From Clavulina sp. PMI_390 (Eukaryota > Basidiomycota > Agaricomycetes > Cantharellales > Hydnaceae): a DNA stretch of 64,000 bases. Below the pieces are notes generated by a model. It saw only the letters and a list, made by a program, of their open reading frames with translations. It was not told the origin of the DNA and searched no databases. Location of the stretch: assembly GCA_015039315.1 (NCBI GenBank), contig WIDE01000090.1:19533-83532 (forward strand), written 5' to 3'. This document shows positions 45,806-58,600 of this stretch, in pieces. Position 1 is the first letter of the stretch, and each line of letters opens with the position of its first letter. Position numbers and translations under genes: made by a program.

Positions 45806-46529
45806 TACGATGCTCTTTTTGTTTTCGAATATCTTGTTCTTCTCGGGCGTCTGGAGTGTCCCCTGATTGCAAAGAGTTGATCAAGGTGTTCAGTGTGACA
45901 ACGCGACGTGATGAGGCCACCAGCCGTTTTTCGTCACAGGCCTGCGGCTCGACCACATGCTCCCTATGGACTCGTTACGAGGTGACCCTCTTTCAGCAGC
46001 CTCCAGCATTCAATTCCAAGGTGCTCACAAAACACTGCGCGCTAAATTACCTGAGAGCCGGAAATCCATTGGCACATGCTGCCTGGTGGAGCCCAGCCTT
46101 CAATGCCGCTATTTCTTGCTGACGCAGTGCTATGAATGCGCTACAAGGCCGATCCTAGATAACATTTATAGCTGTGCCTCGAAACTCTGTCTTCCTCTGA
46201 ATAAGCTGCGTAGAGAAATCTCTAGTAGTTGAATGATTGAGAGAATGAGATCGAGCCATCAGAGCGAGCAGGAAAATTCCAGACAAAGCAGCGATGATGG
46301 CTCCGCATTGTTATCTGCGATCGAAGTGAACTTTCACTTCTTGCCATCCGGAAGGCCTATCCTTTTAGAATCGAGGAATCGCTGGGGTTCGAGCGTGATG
46401 CAGTTAGCCCTACCACCCTGTTCATCATCCGAATTTTCAATCATCAATTGCATGAGTACAGGTAAGATAGTAAATTAAATGTTATGATCGGCATATCTGA
46501 TACATATGGATACGAAAAAATAGGACTCA
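45806..46529. promoter_or_regulatory. upstream region of F-box copy 4
   Basis: Contains GTGAC at 45895-45899 inside a 14-base string (45894-45907) repeated exactly at 50369-50382, and GTCAC at 45933-45937. The remainder has no supportable gene. Confidence 0.45.
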
Positions 46530-48226
46530 TCAATCTGAAGTATACTGATAAACATGAACTTCACCCCAGGCTCCGGATGGCGCACACACCAGGAGCTCTC
46601 CTTGCCATGGATTACGAGTGACGTGGAAGATTCTAACATCAGAGGGAACGAATCCAATGAGACGGAGAGGTGCAGTAGCTGTGGCTGCGTCATCGCTTTC
46701 TATGATCGTGGACACCTGGCAATGAAGTCGACCAGCATTGCAAGAAAGCACCAAAAATGTCTTTCCTAACCAAAGACCACGACAGTGAACGAACGGTTCC
46801 ACATGCTCACCTAGGCGTTCAGCAGGTAATAACACGCGAAGGTGGTGGCGGTTTTTGGCAGGCAGCGCTAGGTCACCAAACCGATAGAAGCGTGGCGCAC
46901 TCTTCTTACCAAATAACACCGCGTTTGCCGATTTGGGCAACGTAGTCCCAAGACCGGTGGGCGTATCAACACAATACTTTAGCTCCATTTCCACAAGCCG
47001 CACGTCCAAGGGCTGTGAGGGTTCCGGGGTATTGCTGTTTGCTATACCAGAGGCGGACCCGGCTAATAACGGCACTTGGAAGAGGCAGAGTAGTGTTTCA
47101 CCACTATCTGGAGTGATAACTGTGACGTAAATATGCCGAGAATCTGGGGTTGGGTCAAACACGACATATGAGTCCATCTATTGTTGGTATTCAGCCGAGG
47201 CAATGGAGCAGAACAACAAATGTAAAAGACTCACAGTGATGAAGCGGTGGGAGATCTGACCGGAAATGTCCTCAAACAGGTCTCGAATGGTTATTACCTG
47301 ACGAGTTGACTCCACAATAGCAAGCTATCTGCCATCGGGAGTAGTGATCACATCAGCGAGCGAAGTGCCCAAAGCTTCCCAGACCCCTTCCTTCATATTG
47401 TTCTTCTCCTTTCTAGTGCTCAGCTGAAGAAGGTCCACAACTAAGTGATAGAAGCTAGAGAAAAATGTGAATAGCAATACCCAACGCTGTGTCCATCAGA
47501 GACACCCACTTCCAAACATTTTCCTCATCACCATCAACTCCAAGGATAATTCTGTAGCTTGAAGAGTTCTTCGTAGGAGTTAATTGTATGTTGACCGAAA
47601 TCTCTCCTGGTAATGGTTCCGGAGGATCAATAAGTGCTAAAGCTCGAGGACAAAGCTTCCGGTCGCCTTTGGGGAGCAGGCTGGACCATAGGTCCCAGAC
47701 CACAATCAACTGAGCGCTAGATATCGTCACAAGATATCTTCCACCAGGGATAATCGCCGTTTCCATGATCTTCTCAGTGGCGGACTCCGCAGCGGTGATG
47801 TTGGGGCAGAGCCGTAACACCGATTGGGAAACACACATTGGCTCTGGTGACAGGAGCTTATGAGCCATTCGGAACGGTCGCAGGGCCGCCAATTCAAGCT
47901 GATTACGGTCCATATCACTGAATGGGAAAGTGCAGGCGGGCACGTAGTTGACGGCGCATTGGATTCGCAGAAATCGATTCCATACCACGGATTCAAGAGT
48001 GAAACCCTGAAGTGGTTTGGAAACCTATAAAGGAATAAGTCCCAAAATCAATGAACATATCGAGCAATGTGGTCGACGATTCGGATTGCCTAACCATTCG
48101 CAAGCAGATGATGTCTCTTGGATCGTCGAAGTATTGGAGGATCTCGAGCCATACGTCCCGGCCGAGCAGTAAGGCGCTATTTTTGCATTCATTCTTCTTT
48201 TTTTGTTTCTTCTTTTTCCCAGACAT
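46530..48226 (-). pseudogene. F-box / beta-propeller-like protein, copy 5, with in-frame stop
   Basis: The start at 48226 gives a lysine-rich leader (MSGKKKKQKKKNECKNSALL) and LGRDVWLEILQYF, DDPRDIICLRM. Exon 2 (about 48005-47470) is intact, with RFLRIQCAVNYVPACTFPF, DMDRNQLELAALRPF and PGGRYLVTISSAQLIVVWDL. In exon 3 the frame reads P-D-G-R then TAG at 47325-47327, where copies 4 and 6 have tyrosine, and then resumes L-A-I-V...VITIRDLF. Exon 4 (47177-46530) is intact, with LPAERLGEHVEPF and NPWQGELLVCAPSG. Only the stop interrupts the model, so it is either a young pseudogene, a truncated product of about 270 residues, or a product of alternative splicing. Confidence 0.65.
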
Positions 48227-50924
48227 GGTGAGAGGTTCTTTTGATGTGGCGGATGTTCCTGGGAGCCAGATCCCAGGCTATGAGAGGCCTTAGCGGGGAC
48301 CATCACAAAATCGTCACATCACGCTGTCACCAGGCTTCGTCCAGCTAGGAGGCAAAACCCTCACAGATTCGTCACAGAACCGTCACGGCCACCAACAGAT
48401 AGAAGGGATATGGTTCATACAGTCAACAACTCTTTGACGTGTAATAATTTTATCGAATTTTTTACGCATTTATTCTGGCAAGATACTAGCGATGGCCGCA
48501 GGAAATGGCGAATAGTGTACCCAAGCTTGCTGCTGTTGCTGCTGCTCACTTTGACCACCTGGATGCAACGTAACATGGATGAGTCCGGCCACGCTTAATC
48601 ACATCCTCCTCCCCCAATTGCCATCGACAGTGCACCAAGGCTTGCTGGTTAGCCCTACCAATCTTTCTTGTCAATCTATACTTTTGACTCGCTCTAGACC
48701 GTCAATGATGTACTCCCGACGGTTTCAAAACACTCAATTTGCTCATTCTTCTCGGTTGCTCACTGGTGGATCGGAGTCTAATGCTTTTACGAGAGCATCT
48801 CATGCAACATGCACCCACGACTGTTCCAGCTTTGCTTACTCGACGCTGGTTTGCCATGCTGAGGTTGATTGTGTTGCTCCCTACAAGATGCGTTGGTGAA
48901 AACACGAGCTGTCACTACGCTTTTATCACCTACTCAATCCTGAGAATCTGACTTCGCTGGAGTGACTAAAAGGGAATATGGGCCATATTCTGCAAGTAGG
49001 GAGGCCCTCGCGTTTGATCCCCCTCGATGGTTCCTCCTCCACCTGCTCGTTTCATCCTTGACAGCACAATCCACATTGACTCCACATGTGCGTAAACTCC
49101 GCATATTGACTTAGCTTTTGGTACGCATGCAGTGCTCCGGGGAGGCCCTTGGAACCTCATTCAGCATAAGGTGCTCTTCTGGTGAGGATGCTCACGGTTT
49201 CGTGGCGTGTATGCTTGGCTGTGGTCAAAGCGTGTCGGACTTTGGCTTTTATAGCACACAGGATCGCCCCAGGGGAAGAACGACAACCATCTCACTCTGA
49301 ACTGCAGCTGTGCTTCTGCCATGATTGTCCTGGGTGATGATGTTTTTCTACGTTTAATGGTCCCCATAATATCTCACAGGATTTTGTGGGCCCGTTCCGT
49401 GAGATTCGCATCACTCAGAAGATGTTTGTCCAAGTGCGTTTCTTTCATTGCTGACTGCTAGGAACTAATACGCCGAGCGTGCATGGACTACGCTCCCGCT
49501 CCCCTGCATTCTCCACTCATCATGTTCCCCTTTTCCACGTCAAAGCTGTTCTCGAAGATGCCTTAGTGGTGGTGGAAGTTAATACCATGCATCATTCCTG
49601 GCCCAACTATCAAACTTTCACTGCCCATGCGGCGAACATCTACGTCCTTCCGCCCTGGCCTGGCGCTGAACCTTCCCGTTGCCGCAACTCCATTCATCAC
49701 TACTACACCGCCTCTGATTTGCCTGGTGCTAGTGTCGCTACATCCAATGCTAGAATTTCTGTCACGATGGGTTAATCACCACCAGTGTACACGACCACCC
49801 GAAGGGAGAAAGACCCTGATGTCTCTCCTGTCGGAGGATCCAACACCTCCGCAAGCACAGCTTGATGTCGTCAGGTGCTGCTGGGAATAAGGGCAAGACG
49901 CAAGCTATGGGCAATGTTCCAACCAACATTTGGGGGGGAAAATCCCGCAAATAGGTAAGTACATATAGGTGTCTCAATCGTCCAATGCAGTGAGCGCGTT
50001 AATTAAACTCATCTAATTAGGGCACGATGGCGTCCCTTCCCCGCAAGCTCCGCCGAAGGCTTCTCTTCCTCAGATGCGGCTGATAGCCTCATTGATGATC
50101 ACATGAACTTTTTTATTCTCCATTGGTGCTTTGCTTTCTTGTTTCTTGTCTGCCTGTCTTACAATAGCACCCATGATGTACTTCGTTCACGTTGTTCAAG
50201 GCTTGTGTACTCGCGATGTGGGTTTATGAGTGTCACTTATGCTCTTAACGTCATTGGTGCCTCCGCCAATTTCCTTTTCTACGGCTAATCGCATTGGGTG
50301 GAAGCTAGGCTCCCAGGTTTGCCGCTCGTCGGCCCTCCCAAGTTTTAGGACAATGGCCCAAGTGCGGCTGTGACAACGCGACTGTAACGCTAGTCACGGC
50401 TCCCTGTTGAGCCGTGCGATCCTCCAGCAATCGCTCGGAATTATTTCACTTCAGCTCCACTAGAGCCCACTTGTCGAGATAAATAATCCAACTTTATCCT
50501 TTGCCGAGAGCGGATATGCGCTATATACTACATGAGAATGCAGAACAGTTTACCGTTGAGCCGCTACCATTCTAGGCGCGCCTTGAAGCTGTAATATTTG
50601 CGTAGATAGTTTCGTTTAAAACGATGAGTGAGGCGGCCTATTGATTACAACTTCCGCGAGGCCCTTGTAACGCTTCGTTCTCATCGTCAACACTCTTTGA
50701 GGTCGTGCCTGATCCTTGATGCAATCCATATATTTGGTATCGGAGAAATTGCTGGGCAGAATATTCAGCAGAAGCCAAGGGATCGCTGCTCACGCTGTAG
50801 TAGCGATCCTGACACAGGTTCTTTTGGGCAATTAGAGATCATAATCTGCATTAGAACGCCTACTCGCCCCTGCACAACGGCCCGTGTCTACAGTACAGAG
50901 CACAGTGAGCTACTTGGACATCCA
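48227..50924. other. 2.7 kb gene-free gap inside the F-box array
   Basis: No F-box-like or other recognisable frame on either strand. GTCAC motifs at 48313-48386 belong to the promoter of copy 5. A promoter-like string at 50369-50382 matches that of copy 4. No terminal repeats of a transposon were found by eye. The gap may mark a lost array copy or a decayed insertion. Confidence 0.45.
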
Positions 50925-52601
50925 TTATGTGGTATAGTGGTAAACATGAACTTGTCCCCAAGCTCCCTCCGGTGCAGAAACCATCAGCTCTCCGCGCCAT
51001 GTATTCTGCCGGAAATGGTTTATTTCAACATCAGGTAGAATGAATCCAATCAAATCAGGAGGTGCTGCGGTTGTGGTTGGTTGGCCGCTTTCCACGACTG
51101 TACACGGTTGGCAGTAGAGGCAACCATCACCGTAAGAAAAAGCAAAGAATCTCTCGCCCACCCAAAACCCGTCCCACTCCTCGGATGTATCCAAATGTTC
51201 GGCCAAGCTTTCGGCATGGAACAAAACACGAAGTGAAGGGTTGTCCTTTGCGGCTTGGCCCACTCGGAAGATACGTGGTTCAGACTCTCGATTGTACAAC
51301 AGTATGCTGCTCGAGTTGGAGCAACAAGTGCCGAGATCCTCAGGCCAATTCAACGACGAAAGTTCTGGCTCTGTAAACCAGGTATCGAGGGGTTGTGAAC
51401 GCTCCGGACGATCAGCTTCCTCGGCATTCGGACCAGCTTGAGGCAACAAAAGCACTCGGAAAAGGGAAAAAGTCGTTTGGTCATCCTCGAGAAAAATGAC
51501 TGTGGCGTTTATTTGTTGTGGATCGGGCGTGGGGTCCAAAAAAATGTGCGGCGCTGGTTCCTGTGTACGTGTGAGTGAATGGGCAACAAGTCAAATCAAG
51601 AGCAATGTAAGCTCACTGGTAGGAAGGGGTGGTAGATTCGGCCGGAAGTGGCCTCGAAGAGATCTTGTATGTATATTAAGTCTTCATGGAAGGTGGCGAA
51701 ATATCTGCCGTCTCGGGTGAAGAACGGACAGCCAATAGAAGTATTCAATAATTCCCAGGCAGTCTGCTCTATCATTTTTTTTTCTGCCTTACAACCTAAC
51801 TCATAAAGATCCACGATCAGGTGATAGAGGCTATGAAGAAGAAATTCACAACAATACATGCTTCTGAAACCAATGAGATGCTCACTTCCAGTCGTTTGTG
51901 TCGTGGGTATCGACTCCGAGTACGACTCTGTAGCTAGAAGAGTCTTTCGTGGGCAACACTCGCAGCATGATTGTGTAAATCGAGAATAATCGTTCAGGGG
52001 CATCGATTACAGCTAATGCTTGAGGGCTGGACTCTGGCCCTCCTTCAAGGGCGGATGAGAGTCCTAAATCCCAGACAACGACTTTCTGGGCGCTGGAGGC
52101 CGTCACGACATATCTTCCCCCGGCAATCACTGAAATATCCAGGATAGTCTCATCGGCAGAGTCTTCAGAGGTAGGAACTGAGTAGAGTCGCAACACGGTT
52201 TCCATAATACACATGGGATCGGGCGACAATAGCTTGTGGATCATCCGATAGGGGCGCGTAGTCACTCGCTCTAGCTGATGCCTGTCCATGTCACTGAAAG
52301 GGAATGTGCAGCTGGGCACGTAGTTTACCGCGCACTGAGTTCGCAGAAATCGATTCCAAACTCCCATCTCGAGAGTGATGAGTTGGAGCCATTTGGACAC
52401 CTGGAGGAAAGGAAGTTTCCAGTCAATGACAGTCCCATGGTGAGTCAGATACACCTAGTCAGTCAGCACCATTCGCAAGCACAATATGTCTCTTGGGTCG
52501 TCAAAGTGTAGAAGAATTTCAAGCCACACATCGCGATCTAGCACGAGGATACTTGTTTTGGATCCGATGTTTGGGTTCCATATCTCATTATCCTCGGACA
52601 T
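50925..52601 (-). CDS. F-box / beta-propeller-like protein, copy 6
   Basis: The preferred start is the ATG at 52601 (MSEDNEIWNPNIGSKTS), preceding LVLDRDVWLEILLHF and DDPRDILCLRM. The frame is open farther upstream to 52745, but family members start near this point. Exon 2 (about 52400-51885) has VWNRFLRTQCAVNYVPSCTF, DMDRHQLERVTTRPYRM and AGGRYVVTASSAQKVVVWDLG. Exon 3 has TRDGRYFATFHEDLIYIQDLF. Exon 4 (51550-50925) has FHAESLAEHLD, FFAFSYGDGCLYC and NTWRGELMVSAPEGAWG. It is intact, with introns at the same sites as copies 4 and 5. Confidence 0.75.
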
Positions 52602-52897
52602 GCGGCAAGTCTTCCCGAGTGTGAGGACTGTGTTGAGACGGGGTGCTGGGTTGTGATGATGACGCGACTCAGCCGCCTGGCGTGACAATCGAGTCACCTG
52701 CAAGCCGAGGACCAACTCAACTCTGCCACAACTATCATTGGGCATATTATCTCGTGAGTTCGTGTGGCAGTGGGCCCTGCTACTGCCAAAGCTCGATCAA
52801 AACCCAAATGAAATCGCATGACTACGAAAAATGACCAATACACTAGGAATACATGTACATGCAAATGAGAATAAGCAGTAATGGTACATACAATGGA

Positions 52898-54644
52898 TTA
52901 AGCTACAAACTCATACATCCTAACTTCCGCATGAGGTTTCTCTTGCGGTGAAGTGAGGAATATCGACCCTCGCCAGACATTCAAATAAAAATGGAGCATA
53001 TTGCATCCCGATTGGACGCAAGCGATGGGTTTCCCGACCCCAGGTTCAGCAGGCGCAAGTGGTGTCTGCGTGCGCGGGTCACGATTCACAGGACGGACGA
53101 CCCGCGCTCGTAACATGAGCTCTTCATCTTCGATCCAAAAGACAACAAGCCTCCCGCCAAGGAGCAACGCGTCCTTCGAGTTGAATGGGAGGATCGACTC
53201 GCTGAAGCTTTCTGAAGGGAGAAGCACGCTGAGTGGTGATTGGGGGTTTCCTTGCGGTAGGTGGAGAGAGCCCATGCGGAATAGCCGTGGCTCACTATCC
53301 TCGCCCCATAGAAAGACGGGAGGATCGGTAGCACCCACTGTAGATGGGGTATCAGGCCACATCAGGAACCTGAGTGAAGCAGGGTGCGAATGGATGTGCG
53401 AAGCTGTAACCGGAACCGGTGATAAGGGGCCTGCGGCGTCTATCTCGGTCGGGCGAGGGTGCAGACGCGGCTGGTATAGTTGGAACTGGGTAGTCCTCCC
53501 TCCCTGGACTACTACACTCAGGTTCACACGCGATTCTTGAGGGGAACGAGACAATGGTTCCACGGTCACGGCAACAACACGAATCTAGTACGCTCAAGCA
53601 TCAGGTAGCCATAGGATGACAGACGCACACTCTGGCTCACATTATTGTAGTCGTCGAGGCATTGAAGAGGGAAAGTGCACTCTAGGTCCAGGAAGAGGTC
53701 CCGAACGGTGACACTGCGCGCCCGCCGAGAAGAGAAATATCGCCCATCAGTAGTGTGGAAAAATGGCATTTCGTCGGCCTCTCCGAGGAGCTCCCACTGT
53801 GATGACGGTATGGGACCACTTGCTGCAGTAGGATGACGGAGGTCAACGATCAACCCGTACGCTTTGAACCTGTGTCGTCAAGGAGGGTTTATGAATGAAC
53901 GGTCCAAGATCACATAGACAAAAGATTGACACACTTTTCAGGAGTTTCAAAGCTATAGACAGCCACAAGCCTGTATTTCCCTTCTTCGTTGGTGGGCATT
54001 GCCTGCAGCGACCAGATCCACATCCAGTTCGAGGGGCTCTCAAAAACATGGAACTGTTTAGGCGTAATCGTTTGTGGTGCCGTTGGGTCCACAATAGCGC
54101 CAAGGTCCCAAAGGACAAGAGTTCCAGAGTTGGACGCGCTAAAGATGAAGCGGCCTCCTGGAATGGACACCAATCCACTAATGCGCTCCGTCGGTGGCAC
54201 ATCGGCATTCCGCAATCGCAGTATCCCTTCTTTAAGGCACGAAGGATCCCCAGACGCGAGTTTGTTAAGGAATCGGTATGGGCGCATCGCAGTGAGCTCC
54301 AGCTGCGCCCGATCCATCGTGTTGAGGGGGAAAGTGCATAAAGGGACGTAGTTGCGCATGCATTGCAACTCTAGTATTCGTTTCCACGTGCCTCGCTCGC
54401 GCGAAAGATTATGAAAGAATCGCGAGGCCTATATTTGAGCAGAATTGCTAATACTGTCAGCATACACTGCTATACTGCATAGTGTATAGAGAGTGTGGCA
54501 GGCCACTGCTTGACGTAGAGGACGCACCATTCGTAGGCACAAAACATCTCGAGGATCCTCGAAGTGAGTGAGGACTTCCAGCCAGACATCTCTTCCTAGC
54601 GTGAGGAAGTTTATGGATAATATACCAGCCGGAAAGCGCGCCAT
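52898..54644 (-). CDS. F-box / beta-propeller-like protein, copy 7
   Basis: The start at 54644 gives MARFPAGILSINFLTLGRDV, then WLEVLTHFEDPRDVLCLRM. Exon 2 (about 54430-53915) has FHNLSRERGTWKRILELQC, a block close to copy 1, then CTFPLNTMDRAQLELTAMRP and PGGRFIFSASNSGTLVLWDLG. Exon 3 has TDGRYFSSRRARSVTVRDLFL. Exon 4 (about 53570-52898) has LLPSESFSESILPFN and NVWRGSIFLTSPQ, ending RMYEFVA. It is more diverged from copies 4-6 than they are from each other and resembles copies 1-3 in parts, so it may be the older member of this array. Its upstream region is rich in GTCAC. Confidence 0.75.
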
Positions 54645-55671
54645 TGACTAGGAAGTGGGCGGTGCAACTCTATCGAGTCACGAGCGAAACTCCTTGAAAG
54701 CTTCCGATAGCCAGAGCGCAAATTGTGACCCCAGAACGTATGGAAGACAGAATAAAACAGTAAGAGTGTTCCCTAAAGTCCCTGCAGCTTCTTCAAGACT
54801 CGATCCTGGTCGTGCCGCTTGGCGTATTGTGGTGTCACCCGTCAGATCCCGTGTGAGTCACGCCTTTGCCGAGTCACGCTTGTGGCCAGGTACGATCTGA
54901 TGGACTTGCTTTTTGTTTTGGAGCTTTGCAAAAAAAGGTACCCGAGGTGTTCCTTGTGCGCAGTAAATTCTCTACACGAAAATGTCCAAGCGTGAGGCTG
55001 CATGCGCATGCATACATACTCATCTATACCAGAGGCCAAACGATGAATGGCAGCACCTAGCTACCTAGCAAAAAAGCTGTGTGCAGGGACATGAAGAGGT
55101 GCCTGAAAAGAGTCTTCAATGACAAAACGTCAACATGCAAGAGTAATGCGTATGGAAGAGAGGGCCAAAACAAAGTTCATGAGCAGTCTCATAATGTCAA
55201 TGGGAGAAAGGCTGCGTGCGTGGTTCTGGGCGCATGTAAAAGGCATGAAATGAGCATGAATGGAGAGGGTTTGCTGCACGCACACAAGTGGCGGCGGGCG
55301 AAGCGAATCAGGGGGTGAAAAGGACGGCTTGGGGGGTGTCAACAAAAGGCTGTCGCCGCCAAGAATGGCAGGACTGGAAGGGAACCAAAACGTTGAAGAA
55401 CGAAAAACAAGGGAAACGTGAATAAGAGGAGCATTTTTTAAGGTAGGTAGAAAGTACGATGAGTGGAGAGGGAGAGAGAAAAAATCAATAAACATCCTGT
55501 ATGGTTGGTGTGGCAAGGGCATTTACAAAAAAAGTTCAGGTGAGAGAAAAGAAAGGAAGAAAAGAAAATTTGATAATGAAGAGAAAAAGGTTACGATGCA
55601 AGAAGCAAGGCACATGCAAGATTTTCGCTGGTGATTGGGGGAGGGCTGGCAAGCATTTCGACATAGTCGGC
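54645..55671. promoter_or_regulatory. upstream region of F-box copy 7 and 3' flank of LARP1
   Basis: GTCAC occurs at 54677-54681, 54834-54838, 54857-54861 and 54873-54877. The rest (55.0-55.6 kb) is purine-rich and probably the long 3' untranslated region of LARP1; no gene is supported. Confidence 0.5.
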
Positions 55672-58600
55672 TTATACCTCCCAGGCTAGGGCTTTGGGGC
55701 CAGTTTCGGGCGAGCTGTGAGGTGATGTGGCGGCTGGAGTGGGCCCAGTCATCGCACTCACACTCCCAGCCGCCGTGCTCGTCGAATTCGACGCATTCTC
55801 ATCCTGCTCAGCAGACTCCTCCATGCCATTAAGACCATCCACGCCGCCTTCACCGCCATGCGCCTCTGCGATCGCTCGCAGATTGGACTTTGTGCCGAGG
55901 ACAGCTTCAGTCACCTTGGCTTGGATCGTAGCGGCGTCGTCACCCGTAAGCGTGAGGCCTGAAAGCGACGAGGCGAGGGAGTATGCAGCAGCGGACATCA
56001 TATGCTGATGATGCGAGTGTGGGTGGGGTGCGAGAGGATTGGAGTCGGCTTGCGACGGGGGCGACGCCATGGCACTCGTCGTTGTCGAGGGAGGCACAGT
56101 GGTGCTCTGCTGAGCCCCTGGTAGCACAAAGTCCTGCCATCGGCGTTGCGACAGGCGGACTCGAGTTTCCGTCACTTCGAGGAAGGCAGAAAGCAACATC
56201 GTGTCATGGACGAGGGCAATGTCCTGTGTCAGGTTCTGCATGCGTTTGAAGGAAGCAATCATGGCGATGTCGACCCAACCCTCGCTGTCCATCTGATTAG
56301 ATGAAAGAAATCACAAAACACATCATCAGTCCTCGCGCCTTGAAGCACATGGAGCGTGGAACAGACCTGTTGTCTCAAGAACATGTCGTTCACCAGATTC
56401 TGCATACTGAAGTAGTACTCGATCTATGGATTGAAAGAAAAATCAACACCTCTAACACGACGAGCGCAGATGCTAAATTCAAGCTCACCTGGCCAAGCAG
56501 CCAATACTGCTGTGGATCAACTGCAACCTGCAATTGCGTCACAGGGGCAGGAACAGGAGGCGGTAATGCACCGACCATCCCGTTCTGCGCCGCACCATAC
56601 CCTCCATTGAGGCCATTCATGACCGCATTGGGATACGGTGGGTATGGCATCTGTCCTGGCATCCCGACACCACCCGCCGCACCGTACCCATACATCCCCG
56701 GACCGCCACCCATGTAGTATCCTCCTCCATAGCCAGCACCTGGGGCAGCGTACCCGACGTACATACCAGTATACGGATCCCACTCGTACCCTGTTGGCGC
56801 ATACCCAGCCCCTGGAGCACCAGCAGCGCCACCACCACCACCACCATTCGAGCTACTTGACACGCGCATGCCACTACTAGACTGTTTCTGCTGATAGTGG
56901 TGGTGGTGGTGATGCATACCACCATTAGCAGGAGGTCCGCTCATCGAGCGTTGTCCCGACGCATAGTTGTTGTTGGACGTCGAGGCACTACGACTATGTT
57001 GTCCGCCTCCTACCCGCTGATTCCGTCCATTGGTAGCGCCACCACCGGGACGACGGCCACCGAGACCGCCCATACCTCCTACAGACTGGTTCGACTGGCG
57101 ATAGGGAATGTGACCATTCGTGTTTTCGGACATTGAGCCTCGCCGACTATTCGATGACGTTCGTGTCATCGGCCCAGCACCACCTTGTCGCCGACCACCA
57201 TACCCACTCATGTGAGAAGAAGACCCGGCAGACGAGGCCGAAGGAGGGGCAGGCGTGGGGGCATCAAACGTGCCAAACTCGACAGCTGGCTGAGTCGGCT
57301 TCCAAGTATCAAGCATGAGGCTACTCCGCTTGCCGTCAATCGTGAACCAGCCCTCTGCGTCCTGGCCGAGCGCCGCGGCTGGTATCGTTGATGGAACATC
57401 TTTTGTAGAGTCGAACGCGTTCTGAGCAGACGACGATGCGAATGATGATGTTGAGGGATTTTCAGCTTGAGGAATGGCAACTTTGCCCCGCTGCTTCGTC
57501 ATCCTCTCGAACGGCCCATTGGGACCAAACATGCTCGGGCTCGGGGGGCTGCCCATAGGGAGCTCGCCGAGAGTTGCGCCAGCAGTACCATTGGGTAATG
57601 TCCCTAGATGAAGCTTGGGCGTCGAGTTGACTGGCAAACGCTGCGGGAATGACCCGAATAGGGGGCCATTGGCATTGATGTCTGAGGACAACGCCTTTGG
57701 AGAGATCCAGCCGGTCACGGGAAGGGACTTGGCTGGTGCTGGGCGTCGATGATACTGATGCTGATGCTGAGCGGCAGGATGCATAGTGGTAGCCTGAGTG
57801 GGACGTTCCGGAAGAGGGTGAGTTTGCGGGGTGGGAGGGAGATGGGAGTGACGATGAGCGGCAGTGGAGTGCGAAGAGTTACGAGGGATGCCATTCGAGT
57901 TGGCATGTGGGTTCGGAACGGACGCGGAGGAGTGGGGATGAGTCGATTGCGCTGTCATAGTATGTGATTGCACATCGTCATGTGCACCTTGACGAGATGG
58001 GCTCGAGCGCAAGGACTGCGCCGGGTTAGATGGGCTCGATTGTGGTCTTGGGCCCTGTCCCTTGCCATTACGAGGTTGGCGATTGGGCGTGACGCGGTTG
58101 GCATCGAAGACTGCTTGGAGTTCAGCAGGCGGCATCGGCACCCACTTGGTTTTCTCTATAGCATAGGGTATATGCGCGACATGCATAACAGGTGTGATTG
58201 GTTCCCCCGAAGACAAACGCAAGAGGTCAGTACATGCAAGGGTTTGGGGCAGCAATAGGCTTTCCCATTGTCACTGTGTCTGGACACGAGACGACGAGAA
58301 AGTCAAATAGAGGGAAGGAGACAATACCTTTTTTCTGCAAATTTGAAGCTGGGGCAGCACGGTCACCGATCTCCTTTTCAACGCGTCCTCCAGGCGCCGC
58401 AGGCTGTGAGACTGTTTCGCGGACATCAGGCCACGCGGTGGCATCGTCGAGTTGAGGGGGGAGGCTGTGGTCAGTCGCGAGGGCGCTGCCGTGCGCCTTG
58501 GGCTTTGAGCGCGATGACGAGCGCGACATGGCCGCTGAGGACGAGCCCGTCGAGGTGCCGTTGGATTTGGTAGGCTCAGAAGAGAGCTGAGTGGTTTGCG

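Noticed and set aside
49479..49890. Overlapping open frames in the F-box array gap, considered as a transposon remnant
   Set aside because: No transposase, reverse transcriptase or integrase motif, and no terminal repeats seen.
52602..52745. Upstream extension of F-box copy 6
   Set aside because: The frame is open, but the extra residues have no counterpart in the other copies and cover the GTGAC-bearing promoter.
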